Origin: Pseudomonas sp. DC1.2
Lineage (GTDB): Bacteria; Pseudomonadota; Gammaproteobacteria; Pseudomonadales; Pseudomonadaceae
DNA: 64,000 nt
Reading direction: 5' to 3'
Assembly (NCBI RefSeq): GCF_034351645.1
Contig: NZ_CP133782.1
Location: forward strand, 2,237,001 to 2,301,000
How positions within the stretch are numbered: the first letter of the stretch is position 1; each line of letters opens with the position of its first letter. The position numbers and the translations under genes are program-made. Below, piece after piece: positions 38,878 through 47,693 of this stretch. The notes under the pieces are model-generated. The model worked only from the letters and a program-made list of their open reading frames with translations, had not been told where the DNA came from and did not search any database.

Positions 38878-39518
38878 CCCACACCCCTGACGTTCTTGAT
38901 GACATGACTTCCGAGTTTGCGCCGCAGGGCGTGAATCAGAAACTCCACCGCATTGCTTTCCACTTCATTGCCCCAGCCATAGAGGCGGTCTTCGAGATCG
39001 CTGCGCGAGAGAATCGCGCCTGGACGGATTAGCAGTGCCTGGAGCAGGGCGAATTCGCGGCTGGAGAGTCGCACGCCAGGGTGTTCGGCGGTAGTGGCCT
39101 CCTTTGAGACCAGGTCCAGCGATACCACGCCGTTTTCGAGCAATGACAGGGCGCTGCCACCTTTACGCCTTAGCACGGCGCGCATGCGAGCCAGCAGTTC
39201 GGCCATTTCGAAAGGTTTGAGCAGGTAATCGTCGGCGCCGCCGTCGAGACCGCGCAAGCGGTCGTCGAGGCTGTCTCGGGCGGTAATGATCAGCAACGGT
39301 ACGGGGTTGTTGCTGGCGCGAATGCTGTCGAGTACGTCCAGCCCGTCCTTGCCGGGCAAGCCAAGGTCCAGCAGCACCAGGTCATAGTGTTGCGTGCCGA
39401 GCGCGGCAAGCGCTGTGAGGCCGTTCTTTACCCAGTCGGTGGCGTAGCTCGCATCCTTCAGCGCGTCCTGGATCGCCTCGCCAATCATCGAGTCGTCTTC
39501 GACCAGCAATATCCGCAT
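38853..39518 (-). CDS. OmpR-family response regulator, QseB/PmrA type
   Basis: DNA-binding regulator of 221 residues. The receiver (1-115) has acidic EDD (7-9), phosphoacceptor Asp51 (LLDLGLPG) and KPF lysine. The winged-helix domain (about 125-218) has LSSREFALLQALLIRPGAI and NAVEFLIHALRRKLG, which is the QseB/PmrA/BasR branch. ATG 39518 was chosen because MRILLVEDDS is the family start; 30 open codons before it are not part of the receiver. It lies downstream of the lipoprotein and COG4705 genes and may regulate them. Confidence 0.93.
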   Translation of the reverse strand: MRILLVEDDSMIGEAIQDALKDASYATDWVKNGLTALAALGTQHYDLVLLDLGLPGKDGLDVLDSIRASNNPVPLLIITARDSLDDRLRGLDGGADDYLLKPFEMAELLARMRAVLRRKGGSALSLLENGVVSLDLVSKEATTAEHPGVRLSSREFALLQALLIRPGAILSRSDLEDRLYGWGNEVESNAVEFLIHALRRKLGSHVIKNVRGVGWMVSKNA

Positions 39519-39624
39519 GTTGCGCTCCGGCAAAAATAAGGCGCGACGGCCATGACCGTCGCGCTGTATTGAAACACCTGAGCAAGCGTTTGTCCGCTGT
39601 CGGATCAACGCCGCGTCGGGGGCA

Positions 39625-40059
39625 TTATTTGCCTTTCATCGAATCGAACGCCTTCAGCAGGTCATCCATTGCCGCTTTGCAGTCAGCCTGTTTCGGGCTA
39701 TTGGCGCGCAACGCTTCGAGTGCGCGGTCGATGGCTTTGTCTACCACGTGCCAGTCGCTGGCGGCGCGCGGCTTGATCCCGGCTTCGGCGGAGTCCCACG
39801 AAGTTTCCAGGTCCTTGATCCGGGTTTTCGCGGCGGGCAGGTCGTTTTTATCGACAAGGCCGGCGACGTCCGCCGCGATGTTACTGAACTCAGACAGGTC
39901 GCCCAGTTTCGAGCCCGAAAGGCTCTGCGAGGTTACAGCGCCCGAGGTGCTGCCTGTCGCGGGTTTGTCGGCAGGTTTCGAGCAGCCGGCCGTCACGCTG
40001 AGGGCAATAATGGACGAGATGATGGCTGCGCGGCGAAGCAGGGTTTGAAAAGTGTGCAT
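39625..40059 (-). CDS. Small putative lipoprotein
   Basis: The 144-residue protein has a lipoprotein signal peptide ([18 protein letters not shown], lipobox TAGC). A Ser/Thr-rich spacer is followed by a helical domain with [25 protein letters not shown] and a C-terminal [22 protein letters not shown]. This pattern is seen beside COG4705-type membrane proteins in other Pseudomonas. The function is unknown. It sits 28 bp after the COG4705 gene and about 106 bp before the response regulator, so it is likely one transcript. Confidence 0.8.
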   Translation of the reverse strand: MHTFQTLLRRAAIISSIIALSVTAGCSKPADKPATGSTSGAVTSQSLSGSKLGDLSEFSNIAADVAGLVDKNDLPAAKTRIKDLETSWDSAEAGIKPRAASDWHVVDKAIDRALEALRANSPKQADCKAAMDDLLKAFDSMKGK

Positions 40060-40087
40060 AACAATTCCTTGATTGGCTTTTGAACGA

Positions 40088-40852
40088 TTATTGAGTGACG
40101 TTTTTGCGCTGGCCGACGCTGAACTGTGCGGCGGCGACCAGAAGAACGATGACGCTGAGGAAAATAGCGCTGGTCCAGGCGGCGCCCATGCCGAGGCCAC
40201 CGTAGGTTTTGGCCTGGGTCAGCAAGTCGCCGAGGGAGGCGCCAAACGGGCGAGTCAGGATGTAGGCGATCCAGAATGTCAGTACGACGTTACCGCCCAT
40301 GCGCCAAGCCACCAGGGTAGCGGCGATCAGCACACCGAAGATCACGGCGCCCAAGGTGAAGCCGAGGCCCAGGGCTTCGGTGGCCAGGTCGCCTGCCGCC
40401 GTACCAAGGGCAAAGGTGCAGAGCACGGTCGCCCAATAGAACAACTCTCGGCGGGGCGTGACGATTTCACGGATCGACAGGCTGTGCTCTATCCGATACC
40501 AAATCACGAAGTTGATCGCGAGCAGCGCGGAAAACACGACGGTACTGGTGTACAGGCTGACGCCCAGTTTGTCGGTCAGAATGTCGGTGATTTGTGTCCC
40601 GACGACGCTCACCAAAACCACGGTCAGCCAGTAGATCCAAGGCGTGTAGGCCTTGGTGCGAAGTTGGCAGGACAGTGCGACTGCCAGCAAAACGGCCATG
40701 GCGATGCTGGTCTTGCCCGCCCCGAAGCCGGCATCAACGGCCAGAAAGTCCGCGCCGGTTTCGCCCACGGTCGTGGACAGGATTTTGATCACCCAGAATG
40801 ACAGCGTCACCTCGGGCACTTTGTTCAGCCAACTGGCCGTTGTGGAATTCAT
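40088..40852 (-). CDS. COG4705-family polytopic membrane protein
   Basis: The 254-residue integral membrane protein is built from four similar hairpins. Each carries [FY]W followed by G and [58 protein letters not shown] and [19 protein letters not shown]. This fourfold pattern defines the family; its biochemical role is not established. It heads the cluster with the lipoprotein and two-component genes. Its ATG (40852) has SD GGAGAGG seven bases upstream, and that SD can pair with an upstream CCTCTCC. Confidence 0.85.
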   Translation of the reverse strand: MNSTTASWLNKVPEVTLSFWVIKILSTTVGETGADFLAVDAGFGAGKTSIAMAVLLAVALSCQLRTKAYTPWIYWLTVVLVSVVGTQITDILTDKLGVSLYTSTVVFSALLAINFVIWYRIEHSLSIREIVTPRRELFYWATVLCTFALGTAAGDLATEALGLGFTLGAVIFGVLIAATLVAWRMGGNVVLTFWIAYILTRPFGASLGDLLTQAKTYGGLGMGAAWTSAIFLSVIVLLVAAAQFSVGQRKNVTQ

Positions 40853-40859
40853 GGGGTCG

Positions 40860-40898
40860 CCTCTCCTGTGCAGCGCTGTAGTTTGCGCAACGGAGAGG
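40860..40898 (-). promoter_or_regulatory. Leader hairpin able to sequester the SD of the COG4705 gene
   Basis: On the minus-strand transcript CCTCTCC (40898-40892) is perfectly complementary to the Shine-Dalgarno GGAGAGG (40866-40860). The 25 nt between contain two further self-complementary stretches (GTTGCGCAAAC and CAGCGCTG). A stem here would hide the ribosome binding site. Confidence 0.45.
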
Positions 40899-40911
40899 CT
40901 ACGGGCTGAAA

Positions 40912-40927
40912 CTTAGCTGAGACTGAG
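40912..40927. promoter_or_regulatory. Direct repeat CTTAG-N6-CTGAG, candidate response-regulator site
   Basis: Two five-base units spaced 11 bp apart lie 60-75 bp upstream of the COG4705 start. OmpR-family regulators of the PmrA/QseB/BqsR group bind TTAA-type direct repeats with this spacing. The match is degenerate. Confidence 0.3.
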
Positions 40928-40982
40928 GGGCCGGAAATAGGTCAGGAGATGGCTGACAGGTAGGCCTGCCTCGAAGAGCCCA

Positions 40983-41438
40983 TCACCTCGGCCCAGGGTG
41001 GCGTAGCAGGTCGATTTGGTCTGGCGGCACCAGCGTTCTCAAGGTTTTGTAAAGGGCTCGGGTTTCCAGCAGGTTCCAGACCCGCAGCATCGTTTCCAGG
41101 GCGTCCAGTGGTTTGCTGATGAAGTCTTTCGCGCCCAGCGCCAGCGCACGCAAGCGGGTGTCGCGGGTGGCGTCAGCGGTGAGGACGAGGATCGGCAGGT
41201 ATTCGCTGTCCGGGATGCGCCGGTTCAGTTGTTCGAGCACCGCAAAGCCGTCGAACTCCGGCATGTGCAGGTCAAGAATCACCAGGTCAGGTTCGAAGCT
41301 GTTGAACAAGTCCAGGGTGCGCAAGGGTTGAGTGCTACTCAGGACGTTGGTCAGCCCCTCACGGACCAACAGTTGCTCCATCAGGTCGAGATTGGGGCGT
41401 TGGTCGTCGATGATCAAAATGCGCAGGTCAGTGTTCAC
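40983..41438 (-). CDS. Stand-alone receiver-domain response regulator
   Basis: The 151-residue single-domain receiver has acidic DD at 11-12, phosphoacceptor Asp56 (VILDLHMPEFDG), Thr at LTAD and Lys109 in ISKPLDA. A short helical tail (about 115-151) with no output domain follows. It probably acts as a phosphate relay or sink, or by protein contact. Its start overlaps the hybrid-kinase stop in ATGA, so the two are coupled and likely partners. It is the last gene of a four-gene signalling operon. Confidence 0.9.
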   Translation of the reverse strand: MNTDLRILIIDDQRPNLDLMEQLLVREGLTNVLSSTQPLRTLDLFNSFEPDLVILDLHMPEFDGFAVLEQLNRRIPDSEYLPILVLTADATRDTRLRALALGAKDFISKPLDALETMLRVWNLLETRALYKTLRTLVPPDQIDLLRHPGPR

Positions 41439-43753
41439 GCGGGCTCCGGAAGGTACTGGTCAAGGTGGGCAAGGAACGCAGGGATGTGAATCGGTTTGCT
41501 CAGCACCGCTGTCGCGCCCGCTTCGCAAACGGCCAGACGGGTGAGTTCGCTGGCGTCGGCGGTGATCATCAGCACGGGCGTGGTCCGGGTGATCGGAGAC
41601 TGACGCAGGCGCTGCAAAACGGTGACCCCGTCAATGTCCGGAAGCGAGACATCCAGCAGAATCAGTTGCGGTGCATGGCGGGCAGCCAGGTCCAGGCCCA
41701 TTTGCCCTTGCATGCTTGAGAGCAACTGGATGCCGGGTCGGCGGTGCAGCAGGGTTTCGATCAGCGCCAGGCTTGAGAGGTTGTCCTCGATGCACAGCAC
41801 TTTACCCTTGTATTCACGGGGGGGCGGGGTTGCCAGAGGCGTGGTGTTACCCACGTTTTTTGGCGCCTCGGAGGGCAAGTGTGCAAAGGGTAATTCGAAA
41901 GTGAAACGTGAGCCTTCGCCGAGTTGACTTTGCACGGTCAAACGGCCATTCATCATTTCCAGCAGGTTCTTGCTCAGCGCCAGTCCCAGGCCGCTGCCCT
42001 CTATATTCGGGTCGGTCTCCAAACGTTCGAACGGCTTGAACAACTGATCCACCCGATCGGCTGCGATGCCTTTTCCGGTATCGATGACCGACACGGCAAT
42101 ACGTTGCCGTTCCTGCGTGAGTTCGATCCTCACGTGGCCGTGTGGCCGGTTGTATTTGATGGCGTTGGACAGCAGGTTCAGCAGCACCTGCGTCAGGCGT
42201 TGGCGGTCGGCGACCACCCCACAGTCGGCCGCCAGTGTCGGCAGTGGGGCGAGGTGGATAGCTGCGTCGGCCGCCATCGGCGAGACCAGCGTCAAGGCTT
42301 CTTGCAGGGCGATGGCCAAGGGCACTGACTCGATATTCAGCGGCAGGCGCCCGGCTTCGATTTTGGCGATGTCCAGCACTTCGTTGATCAGGGTCAACAG
42401 GTGTTGGCCGGCGCGCAAAATGTGACCGATCTGCGCCTTTTGCCCTGGCTGCGAGTCCATGTCGAGCAGTTGCGCAAAGCCCAGAATGGCATTCAGCGGT
42501 GTGCGCAGTTCGTGGCTCATGCGCGACAGGAACTCGCTTTTGGCTCGGCTGGCGCGCTCCGCCTCTTCACGGGCGGTGCGCAGGGCAATCTCGGCCGCGC
42601 GGCGGTCGGTGATATCGCGGGTGATTTTGGAAAATCCGCGCAAGGCGCCGCTGCTGTCGTATTGCGCGGTGATCACCACGCTCGCCCAAAATCGGCTGCC
42701 GTCCCGGCGGCTGCGCCAGGCCTCTTCCATGTAGTGACCGTCGCGAGTGGCTTCGCGTAATGCCCGCTCGGGGTGTTGCGGGCAGTCTTGCGGCGGATAA
42801 AACACCGAGAAATGTTGGCCGATGATTTCTTGCTCGGTATAGCCCTTGATCCGCTCGGCACCGGCGTTCCAACTGGTGACAAAGCCTTGGGTGTCGAGGG
42901 CGAAGATTCCGTAGTCCTTTACGCCGTCGATGATCAGCCGCAAGCGCTCTTCATTGTCGCGCAAGGCCCGCTCGCGCTCGGCCAGCAACCGTCCGGCTTC
43001 CACCAGGCGGGTGCCGAGCTGACCGATCTCGTCGTTCTCCGGCGGTTGCGGCAATAGCGGCTGACCGAGGGCCAGGCGTTGTGCGTTGCCTTGCACCTGC
43101 TGCACCCTGGCGACGATGCCCTTGGACAAAAACAGCACGGCAACCACCGCCCCGAACAGCCCGCAGAGGGCGGCCAGTAACGTCGAGAACAACAACCGCT
43201 GACGGGTTTCGGCGGCGGCGGCCGTGCGCTCGGCCAAGAGCGTATCTTCGAGGGTGCGCATGGTGCCGATGCGTTCGCGCAGCTCGTCGAGGATGTGTTT
43301 GTTGTTGATCAGGATCGTGGTGATCGCTGCCGGTGTTGGGTTGCGATCATTGAACATGTCCTCCAGCCCTTCGACTTTGCTGTCGATCAACGGCGTGATG
43401 GCGTCCAACTGCGCACGCACGCGTTTGTCCCGCACGTTACGGTCCAGCCTTCCCAGGGCGGATGCGATCAACGGTTTGGCGTTCAGGTAACCCGGCAGGA
43501 AATCCTCCCTGCGCGTTAACAGATAGCCACGCATGCTGGCGGCCGACTCGGCGAGCAGGGTGTGTACGGTCTGGATGTCGCCCTGTACCAACAGCACCCG
43601 GCGCACATCCTCTTCGGCTTGTGCCGTCTGGCGCTCGGTGATGTAGATCAGCACCAGGGACAGCAGCAGGATCACCAACGGTAGGGAAATAACCACCAGC
43701 GCCTTGCCGCGCAAAGGCAGATCGGCCCAGCGTCGTGCGTAAAAAAAGCTCAT
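41435..43753 (-). CDS. Hybrid sensor histidine kinase (CHASE3-HAMP-PAS-HisKA-HATPase-REC)
   Basis: The membrane sensor has 772 residues. TM1 is about 18-38, a CHASE3-like extracytoplasmic helical domain about 40-185 and TM2 about 188-210. HAMP (about 211-265) and PAS (about 268-385, YGIFALDTQGFVTSWNAGAE) follow. HisKA has His414 (RMSHELRTPLNAILGF). HATPase has NLLSNAIKYN and GSGLGLALSKNLLEMM. The C-terminal receiver has Asp701 (LLDVSLPDIDG) and Lys753. It overlaps the NarL-type regulator upstream and the lone receiver downstream, both in ATGA. Confidence 0.93.
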   Translation of the reverse strand: MSFFYARRWADLPLRGKALVVISLPLVILLLSLVLIYITERQTAQAEEDVRRVLLVQGDIQTVHTLLAESAASMRGYLLTRREDFLPGYLNAKPLIASALGRLDRNVRDKRVRAQLDAITPLIDSKVEGLEDMFNDRNPTPAAITTILINNKHILDELRERIGTMRTLEDTLLAERTAAAAETRQRLLFSTLLAALCGLFGAVVAVLFLSKGIVARVQQVQGNAQRLALGQPLLPQPPENDEIGQLGTRLVEAGRLLAERERALRDNEERLRLIIDGVKDYGIFALDTQGFVTSWNAGAERIKGYTEQEIIGQHFSVFYPPQDCPQHPERALREATRDGHYMEEAWRSRRDGSRFWASVVITAQYDSSGALRGFSKITRDITDRRAAEIALRTAREEAERASRAKSEFLSRMSHELRTPLNAILGFAQLLDMDSQPGQKAQIGHILRAGQHLLTLINEVLDIAKIEAGRLPLNIESVPLAIALQEALTLVSPMAADAAIHLAPLPTLAADCGVVADRQRLTQVLLNLLSNAIKYNRPHGHVRIELTQERQRIAVSVIDTGKGIAADRVDQLFKPFERLETDPNIEGSGLGLALSKNLLEMMNGRLTVQSQLGEGSRFTFELPFAHLPSEAPKNVGNTTPLATPPPREYKGKVLCIEDNLSSLALIETLLHRRPGIQLLSSMQGQMGLDLAARHAPQLILLDVSLPDIDGVTVLQRLRQSPITRTTPVLMITADASELTRLAVCEAGATAVLSKPIHIPAFLAHLDQYLPEPA

Positions 43754-44403
43754 GGCGGTGTCACCAGGCCCAGCGCAATGCCCCGCACTGCGGCCTGAGT
43801 TCGGTCGGCGGCACCGAGCTTACCGATGACCCGTTCGACATGCGCCTTGGCGGTGCCTGCGGTAATGCCCAGAGCCTCACCGATTTCGCGGTTGCTCATA
43901 CCATTGGCTACCAGCGCCAGTACCTGGCATTCACGGGCCGTCAGGTTTTCGGCATGCGCCGCGCCGCTGGCATTGCGGTCGGTCATGCGTCGCAACAGGC
44001 GTGCGCTGACTGAACTGTTGAGTGCCTCCTTACCACTGGCGACACGTTGCAGGGCATCGATCACTTCATCGCGGCTGGCGTCTTTGAGCAGGTAGCCCAC
44101 GGCGCCGGCATTCATCGCGGCTTCGAGGTGGTCGGGGCTGTCGTCCATGGTGAAGATCACCACTTTCAGGGCCGGTAGGCGTTGCTGGAGAAGGCGTGCC
44201 GCGCCCAGGCCGTTAAGCACCGGCATGCGGATATCGAGGATGACGATGTCGGGCAGCAGGCGTTCGCACAGCTCCAGCGCTTGCTGGCCATCCTTGGCTT
44301 GGCCGACGACTTCGAATTGCGGATGTCCCGCCAGCAGGGCGACGAAACCGGTGCGCGTCACTTCATGGTCGTCTGCCAACACCAGACGCAGGACGTTTGT
44401 CAT
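43750..44403 (-). CDS. NarL/FixJ-type response regulator
   Basis: The 217-residue transcription factor has a receiver (1-120) with DD at 11-12, Asp57 (VILDIRMPVLNG) and Lys in YLLKDAS. A LuxR-type helix-turn-helix (about 150-210) has LTARECQVLALVANGMSNREIGEALGI. It pairs naturally with the HisKA_3 kinase encoded immediately upstream, whose stop overlaps its ATG. Targets are unknown. It may also receive input from the downstream hybrid kinase. Confidence 0.93.
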   Translation of the reverse strand: MTNVLRLVLADDHEVTRTGFVALLAGHPQFEVVGQAKDGQQALELCERLLPDIVILDIRMPVLNGLGAARLLQQRLPALKVVIFTMDDSPDHLEAAMNAGAVGYLLKDASRDEVIDALQRVASGKEALNSSVSARLLRRMTDRNASGAAHAENLTARECQVLALVANGMSNREIGEALGITAGTAKAHVERVIGKLGAADRTQAAVRGIALGLVTPP

Positions 44404-45584
44404 TGAGTGGCTCCTTCCAGATCACAGGGCACGGTAATGTTCAGTTGAGTGCCCGATTGCGCGCGGCTGATGCACGTCAGGCGACCGCCCAGCAGGTTGG
44501 CGCGTTCTTGCATGACCGCCAATCCCATGTGCCGGATGTCGCGGTTGTCGAGCGGTTGTTCGATGGCAAACCCTTGGCCGTCATCTTCTACGCGCAGCGA
44601 GGCGTGACCGGCGTGCAGCTCCAGCGCCAGGTCGACTTGACTGGCGTGGGCATGTTTAAGGATGTTGTTGATGCCTTCCTGGGCAATCCTGAACAGCGCG
44701 ATTTCCACCTGACTGGGCAAGCGCGCTTCGCATCGTGCATGCCAGTACACGCGAATTCCGGCTTCACGCAGGCGATCAGCCTCTTTGTCGACGGCTTTGA
44801 GCAAACCAAAATCATCGAGCACGGTCGGGCGCAGACCGCCGATCAGTTGCCGGCCTTCCCCCACGCAATGCTGGGCCAGCTTCAGAATGGCCTGCAAGTC
44901 TTCGTCCAGCGTGCCTGGCAAGTTCGGGCAGCGCCCGGCAAACCCTTGCAGGCGTTGGTGCAACCCGGCGAGGGTTTGGGCCAGCCCGTCATGCAGGTCA
45001 TAGGCTACGCGTTTGCGCTCGTCTTCCTGTGCCCGGAACAAGCGCTTGACCAGGTCGGACAGGCTGCGGTCCCGAGCCTTTAGGGTGGTCAGCAGTCGGT
45101 CGTTTTCAAGGTGCGCCGCCAGCAGGGTGGCGAGCAGTTGCAGCGATTCGATGTCTTCGTTGTCAGGGGCGCGGATGCTCACGCTGTTGGCCAGAATCAG
45201 GGCGCCAAAGGCATTGCCGTCGCCACCGCGCAAAGGCACCCGCAACACATTAGGCAGAACCGCTCCCGGTCGCTCCTGCCAATACGCTGCGCGCAGCGTG
45301 CTGTCGGTCTGGCGATCGAGGCTTAGCAGCCGCTCATGATCACCTTGGCTGGCAGTGGTTCTGATCCGCCCATCGGCGTCCCATTCCAGCAGGAGCGCGT
45401 GGTCCATCGCCAAAAAAGCACAGGCCCTTGCCAGCACTCGCTCGCGCATCTCGACGGGTGCCAGTTGGGTCAACTCTTGGCCGGTGTCCACCAATAGCCG
45501 CAGTCGCGCCGCGCGGCTTTGCAATTGCCGGTACTGGGTGCGAATGGCCAAGGCATTCCCTGGGTCGAGGGGAGGGTTTTGCAT
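44400..45584 (-). CDS. Cytoplasmic GAF sensor histidine kinase, NarX-like HisKA_3 type
   Basis: The 394-residue protein has no membrane segment. A GAF-like sensor domain (about 30-160) contains RACAFLAMDHALLLEWDADG and NAFGALILAN. HisKA_3 follows with His198 (KRVAYDLHDGLAQTLAGL), and HATPase has RIAQEGINNILKHAHAS and VEDDGQGFAIEQP. It is the first gene of the four-gene operon. ATG 45584 is used. The signal is presumably a cytosolic small molecule or redox cue bound by GAF; no heme- or Fe-S-type cysteine cluster is visible. Confidence 0.92.
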   Translation of the reverse strand: MQNPPLDPGNALAIRTQYRQLQSRAARLRLLVDTGQELTQLAPVEMRERVLARACAFLAMDHALLLEWDADGRIRTTASQGDHERLLSLDRQTDSTLRAAYWQERPGAVLPNVLRVPLRGGDGNAFGALILANSVSIRAPDNEDIESLQLLATLLAAHLENDRLLTTLKARDRSLSDLVKRLFRAQEDERKRVAYDLHDGLAQTLAGLHQRLQGFAGRCPNLPGTLDEDLQAILKLAQHCVGEGRQLIGGLRPTVLDDFGLLKAVDKEADRLREAGIRVYWHARCEARLPSQVEIALFRIAQEGINNILKHAHASQVDLALELHAGHASLRVEDDGQGFAIEQPLDNRDIRHMGLAVMQERANLLGGRLTCISRAQSGTQLNITVPCDLEGATQ

Positions 45585-45758
45585 GGTACGGCTCCGGCGT
45601 CGAGACAGGCCCGCGGGTGCGCGGGAGCATCATTAAACCTTGTTAGCGGGGCAGGGCGCTATCTGCCGAATGGCATACGTCGATGATTCCGATTGGCCGA
45701 TGCCGGGATGCTGGAGCGTTGGCAAAGTGTGCTCACGGATCAACACTGGAGCATCGTA

Positions 45759-46277
45759 ATGAAATTGAAGACATCAGCCCTCGTCCTGTTTTTTGCCCTG
45801 ACCGCCCCGTTGGCCTACGCCGAAGAGGCGACCCCGCACGTCTACCGCACCGTGGCGCAGCAGCCCGTTGATGTGAAAGACCGTGAAATTGCCGGCTTGT
45901 TTGACCGTTGGAACAGTGCGTTGCAGACCGGTAACGCCCAGTCGGTGGCCGATCTCTATGCGGCAGGTGCGGTGTTGCAGCCCACCGTGTCCAATCAGGT
46001 GCGAACCACGCCAGCACAGATCAAAAACTACTTTGAGCACTTCCTGGTCCTCAAGCCGGTAGGGCAGATCAACTACCGCGAAATCCGCCAACTGGGCAGC
46101 AACGTGGCCATGGACAGCGGCGTCTATACCTTTACCCTGACCGAAGCCACCGGCAAGAGCCGTCAAGTGCAGGCGCGCTACACCTTCATCTACGAGCTGG
46201 TCGACGGTCAGTGGAAGATTCTCAATCACCACTCTTCGGCGATGCCTGAAGCGCAGCCCAAGCACGCGGCGAAATGA
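45759..46277 (+). CDS. Secreted SgcJ/EcaC (CaMKII-association/NTF2-like) family protein
   Basis: The 172-residue protein has a signal peptide (KLKTSALVLFFALTAPLAYA). An NTF2-like domain contains REIAGLFDRWNSALQTGNAQSVADLYA and AAGAVLQPTVSNQVRTTPAQIKNYFEHFL. The C-terminal YTFIYELVDGQWKILNHHSSAMPE is typical of the SgcJ/EcaC group. The fold often binds small ligands, but catalysis here is unproven. ATG 45759 begins the signal peptide. It is monocistronic and convergent with chrA. Confidence 0.83.
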   Translation: MKLKTSALVLFFALTAPLAYAEEATPHVYRTVAQQPVDVKDREIAGLFDRWNSALQTGNAQSVADLYAAGAVLQPTVSNQVRTTPAQIKNYFEHFLVLKPVGQINYREIRQLGSNVAMDSGVYTFTLTEATGKSRQVQARYTFIYELVDGQWKILNHHSSAMPEAQPKHAAK

Positions 46278-46292
46278 TCGCGGGCCGCCGCC

Positions 46293-46327
46293 CACCCCGC
46301 ACCGCGCTGGCAAAGCGAGACGGGGTG
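46293..46327. terminator. Inverted repeat between convergent SgcJ-like and chrA genes
   Basis: CACCCCG (46293-46299) pairs with CGGGGTG (46321-46327) across 21 nt, in the 60-bp gap between two gene ends. It may act as a shared terminator, but no T-tract is obvious. Confidence 0.4.
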
Positions 46328-46337
46328 AATGGCGCCG

Positions 46338-47693
46338 CTAGCGCAGGAGAAACACCGTCATCCCTATCAGTGCGCAGCCGATCAATACTTCAATCACCCC
46401 GCGCTTGAAGCGAAACAGCGCGATTGCGGCGACCAGCGCAATCAGCGCCGAGGGCCAGTCAAGGTGGCCGCTGAAGCCTTGGGGCCAGAGCACGTGGTAG
46501 CCGAAGAAACACGCAAGGTTGAGGATCACCCCGACCACCGCCGCGGTAATAGCGGTCAGTGGCGCCGTGAACTTCAGCTCGTTGTGCGTCGACTCCACTA
46601 GGGGGCCGCCGACGAGGATGAACAGGAACGACGGCAGGAAGGTGAACCACGTGACCAGCGTGGCGGCGAGCGCGCCGGCCAGGAACACATGGTCCGGGCC
46701 GAACACCTGATGCACGTAAGCCCCAATAAACCCAACGAACGCTACCACCATGATCAGCGGCCCTGGCGTCGTTTCGCCGAGCGCCAGGCCGTCGATCATT
46801 TGCGTCGGCGTCAACCAGCCAAAGTGATCGACTGCACCCTGATACACATAGGGCAGCACGGCGTAGGCCCCGCCAAACGTCAGCAGCGCCGCCTTGGTAA
46901 AGAACCAGCCCATCTGCGTCAGGGTGCCGCCCCAACCGTACAACGCGCAGAGAATGCCCATCGGTAATAGCCATAAAAGCGCACCGATGAGGGTCAGGCG
47001 CAGCAGTTTAAAACCACTGAACCGTGCATGTTCGGGTGTCGGGGTATCGTCATCGATCAACGCCGGACCGTATGATTTTTGCGTGGCGCTGTGGCCACCG
47101 GTTCTGAACTTTTCCGGCGCCAGGCGTCCGCCGAGGTAACCGATCAGCGCCGCGCCCAGGACAATCAGGGGGAACGCTACGTTGAAGGCGAAGATGGCGG
47201 TAAATGATGCAGCGGCTATTCCCCATAACCCGTTGTTCTTCAGGGCCCGAGAGCCGATTCGATGGGCGGCTTGCACCACGATGGCGGTCACCGCAGGCTT
47301 GATCCCATAAAACAGCCCCGCTACTACGGGCAGGTCACCCAGCGCGATGTACATCCAGGACAGCGCAATCAAGATGAACAGCGACGGCAGCACAAACAGC
47401 ACACCGGCGATCACACCGCCCCAGGTCCGGTGCATCAGCCAGCCGATATAGGTGGCTAATTGTTGCGCCTCGGGGCCAGGGAGCAACATGCAGTAGTTAA
47501 GGGCGTGCAGGAAACGCCGTTCCGAAATCCAGCGGCGGCGTTCTACCAGCTCCTGATGCATGATCGAAATCTGCCCGGCCGGGCCGCCGAAACTGATGAA
47601 ACCGAGCTTGAGCCAGAAGAGGAAGGCTTCGCGCAGGGGGATTGCCAGTGGCTTTGGTTGAGGCGGCTCTAGGGCGCAGGTCTTAGTGCTCAA
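46338..47693 (-). CDS. chrA: Chromate efflux transporter ChrA
   Basis: Long-chain CHR-superfamily inner-membrane protein exporting chromate. The 451 residues contain two homologous CHR halves: FISFGGPAGQISIMHQELVERR...LLPGPEAQQLATYIGW and LTFGGAYAVLPYVYQGAV...ALGETTPGPLIMVVAFVGF. A hydrophilic loop (about 195-235) joins them. The start is TTG 47693, because no ATG occurs before residue 45. Family members may also export sulfate-like oxyanions, and no chrB regulator is present. A short unexplained open frame ends across its start. Confidence 0.93.
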   Translation of the reverse strand: MSTKTCALEPPQPKPLAIPLREAFLFWLKLGFISFGGPAGQISIMHQELVERRRWISERRFLHALNYCMLLPGPEAQQLATYIGWLMHRTWGGVIAGVLFVLPSLFILIALSWMYIALGDLPVVAGLFYGIKPAVTAIVVQAAHRIGSRALKNNGLWGIAAASFTAIFAFNVAFPLIVLGAALIGYLGGRLAPEKFRTGGHSATQKSYGPALIDDDTPTPEHARFSGFKLLRLTLIGALLWLLPMGILCALYGWGGTLTQMGWFFTKAALLTFGGAYAVLPYVYQGAVDHFGWLTPTQMIDGLALGETTPGPLIMVVAFVGFIGAYVHQVFGPDHVFLAGALAATLVTWFTFLPSFLFILVGGPLVESTHNELKFTAPLTAITAAVVGVILNLACFFGYHVLWPQGFSGHLDWPSALIALVAAIALFRFKRGVIEVLIGCALIGMTVFLLR

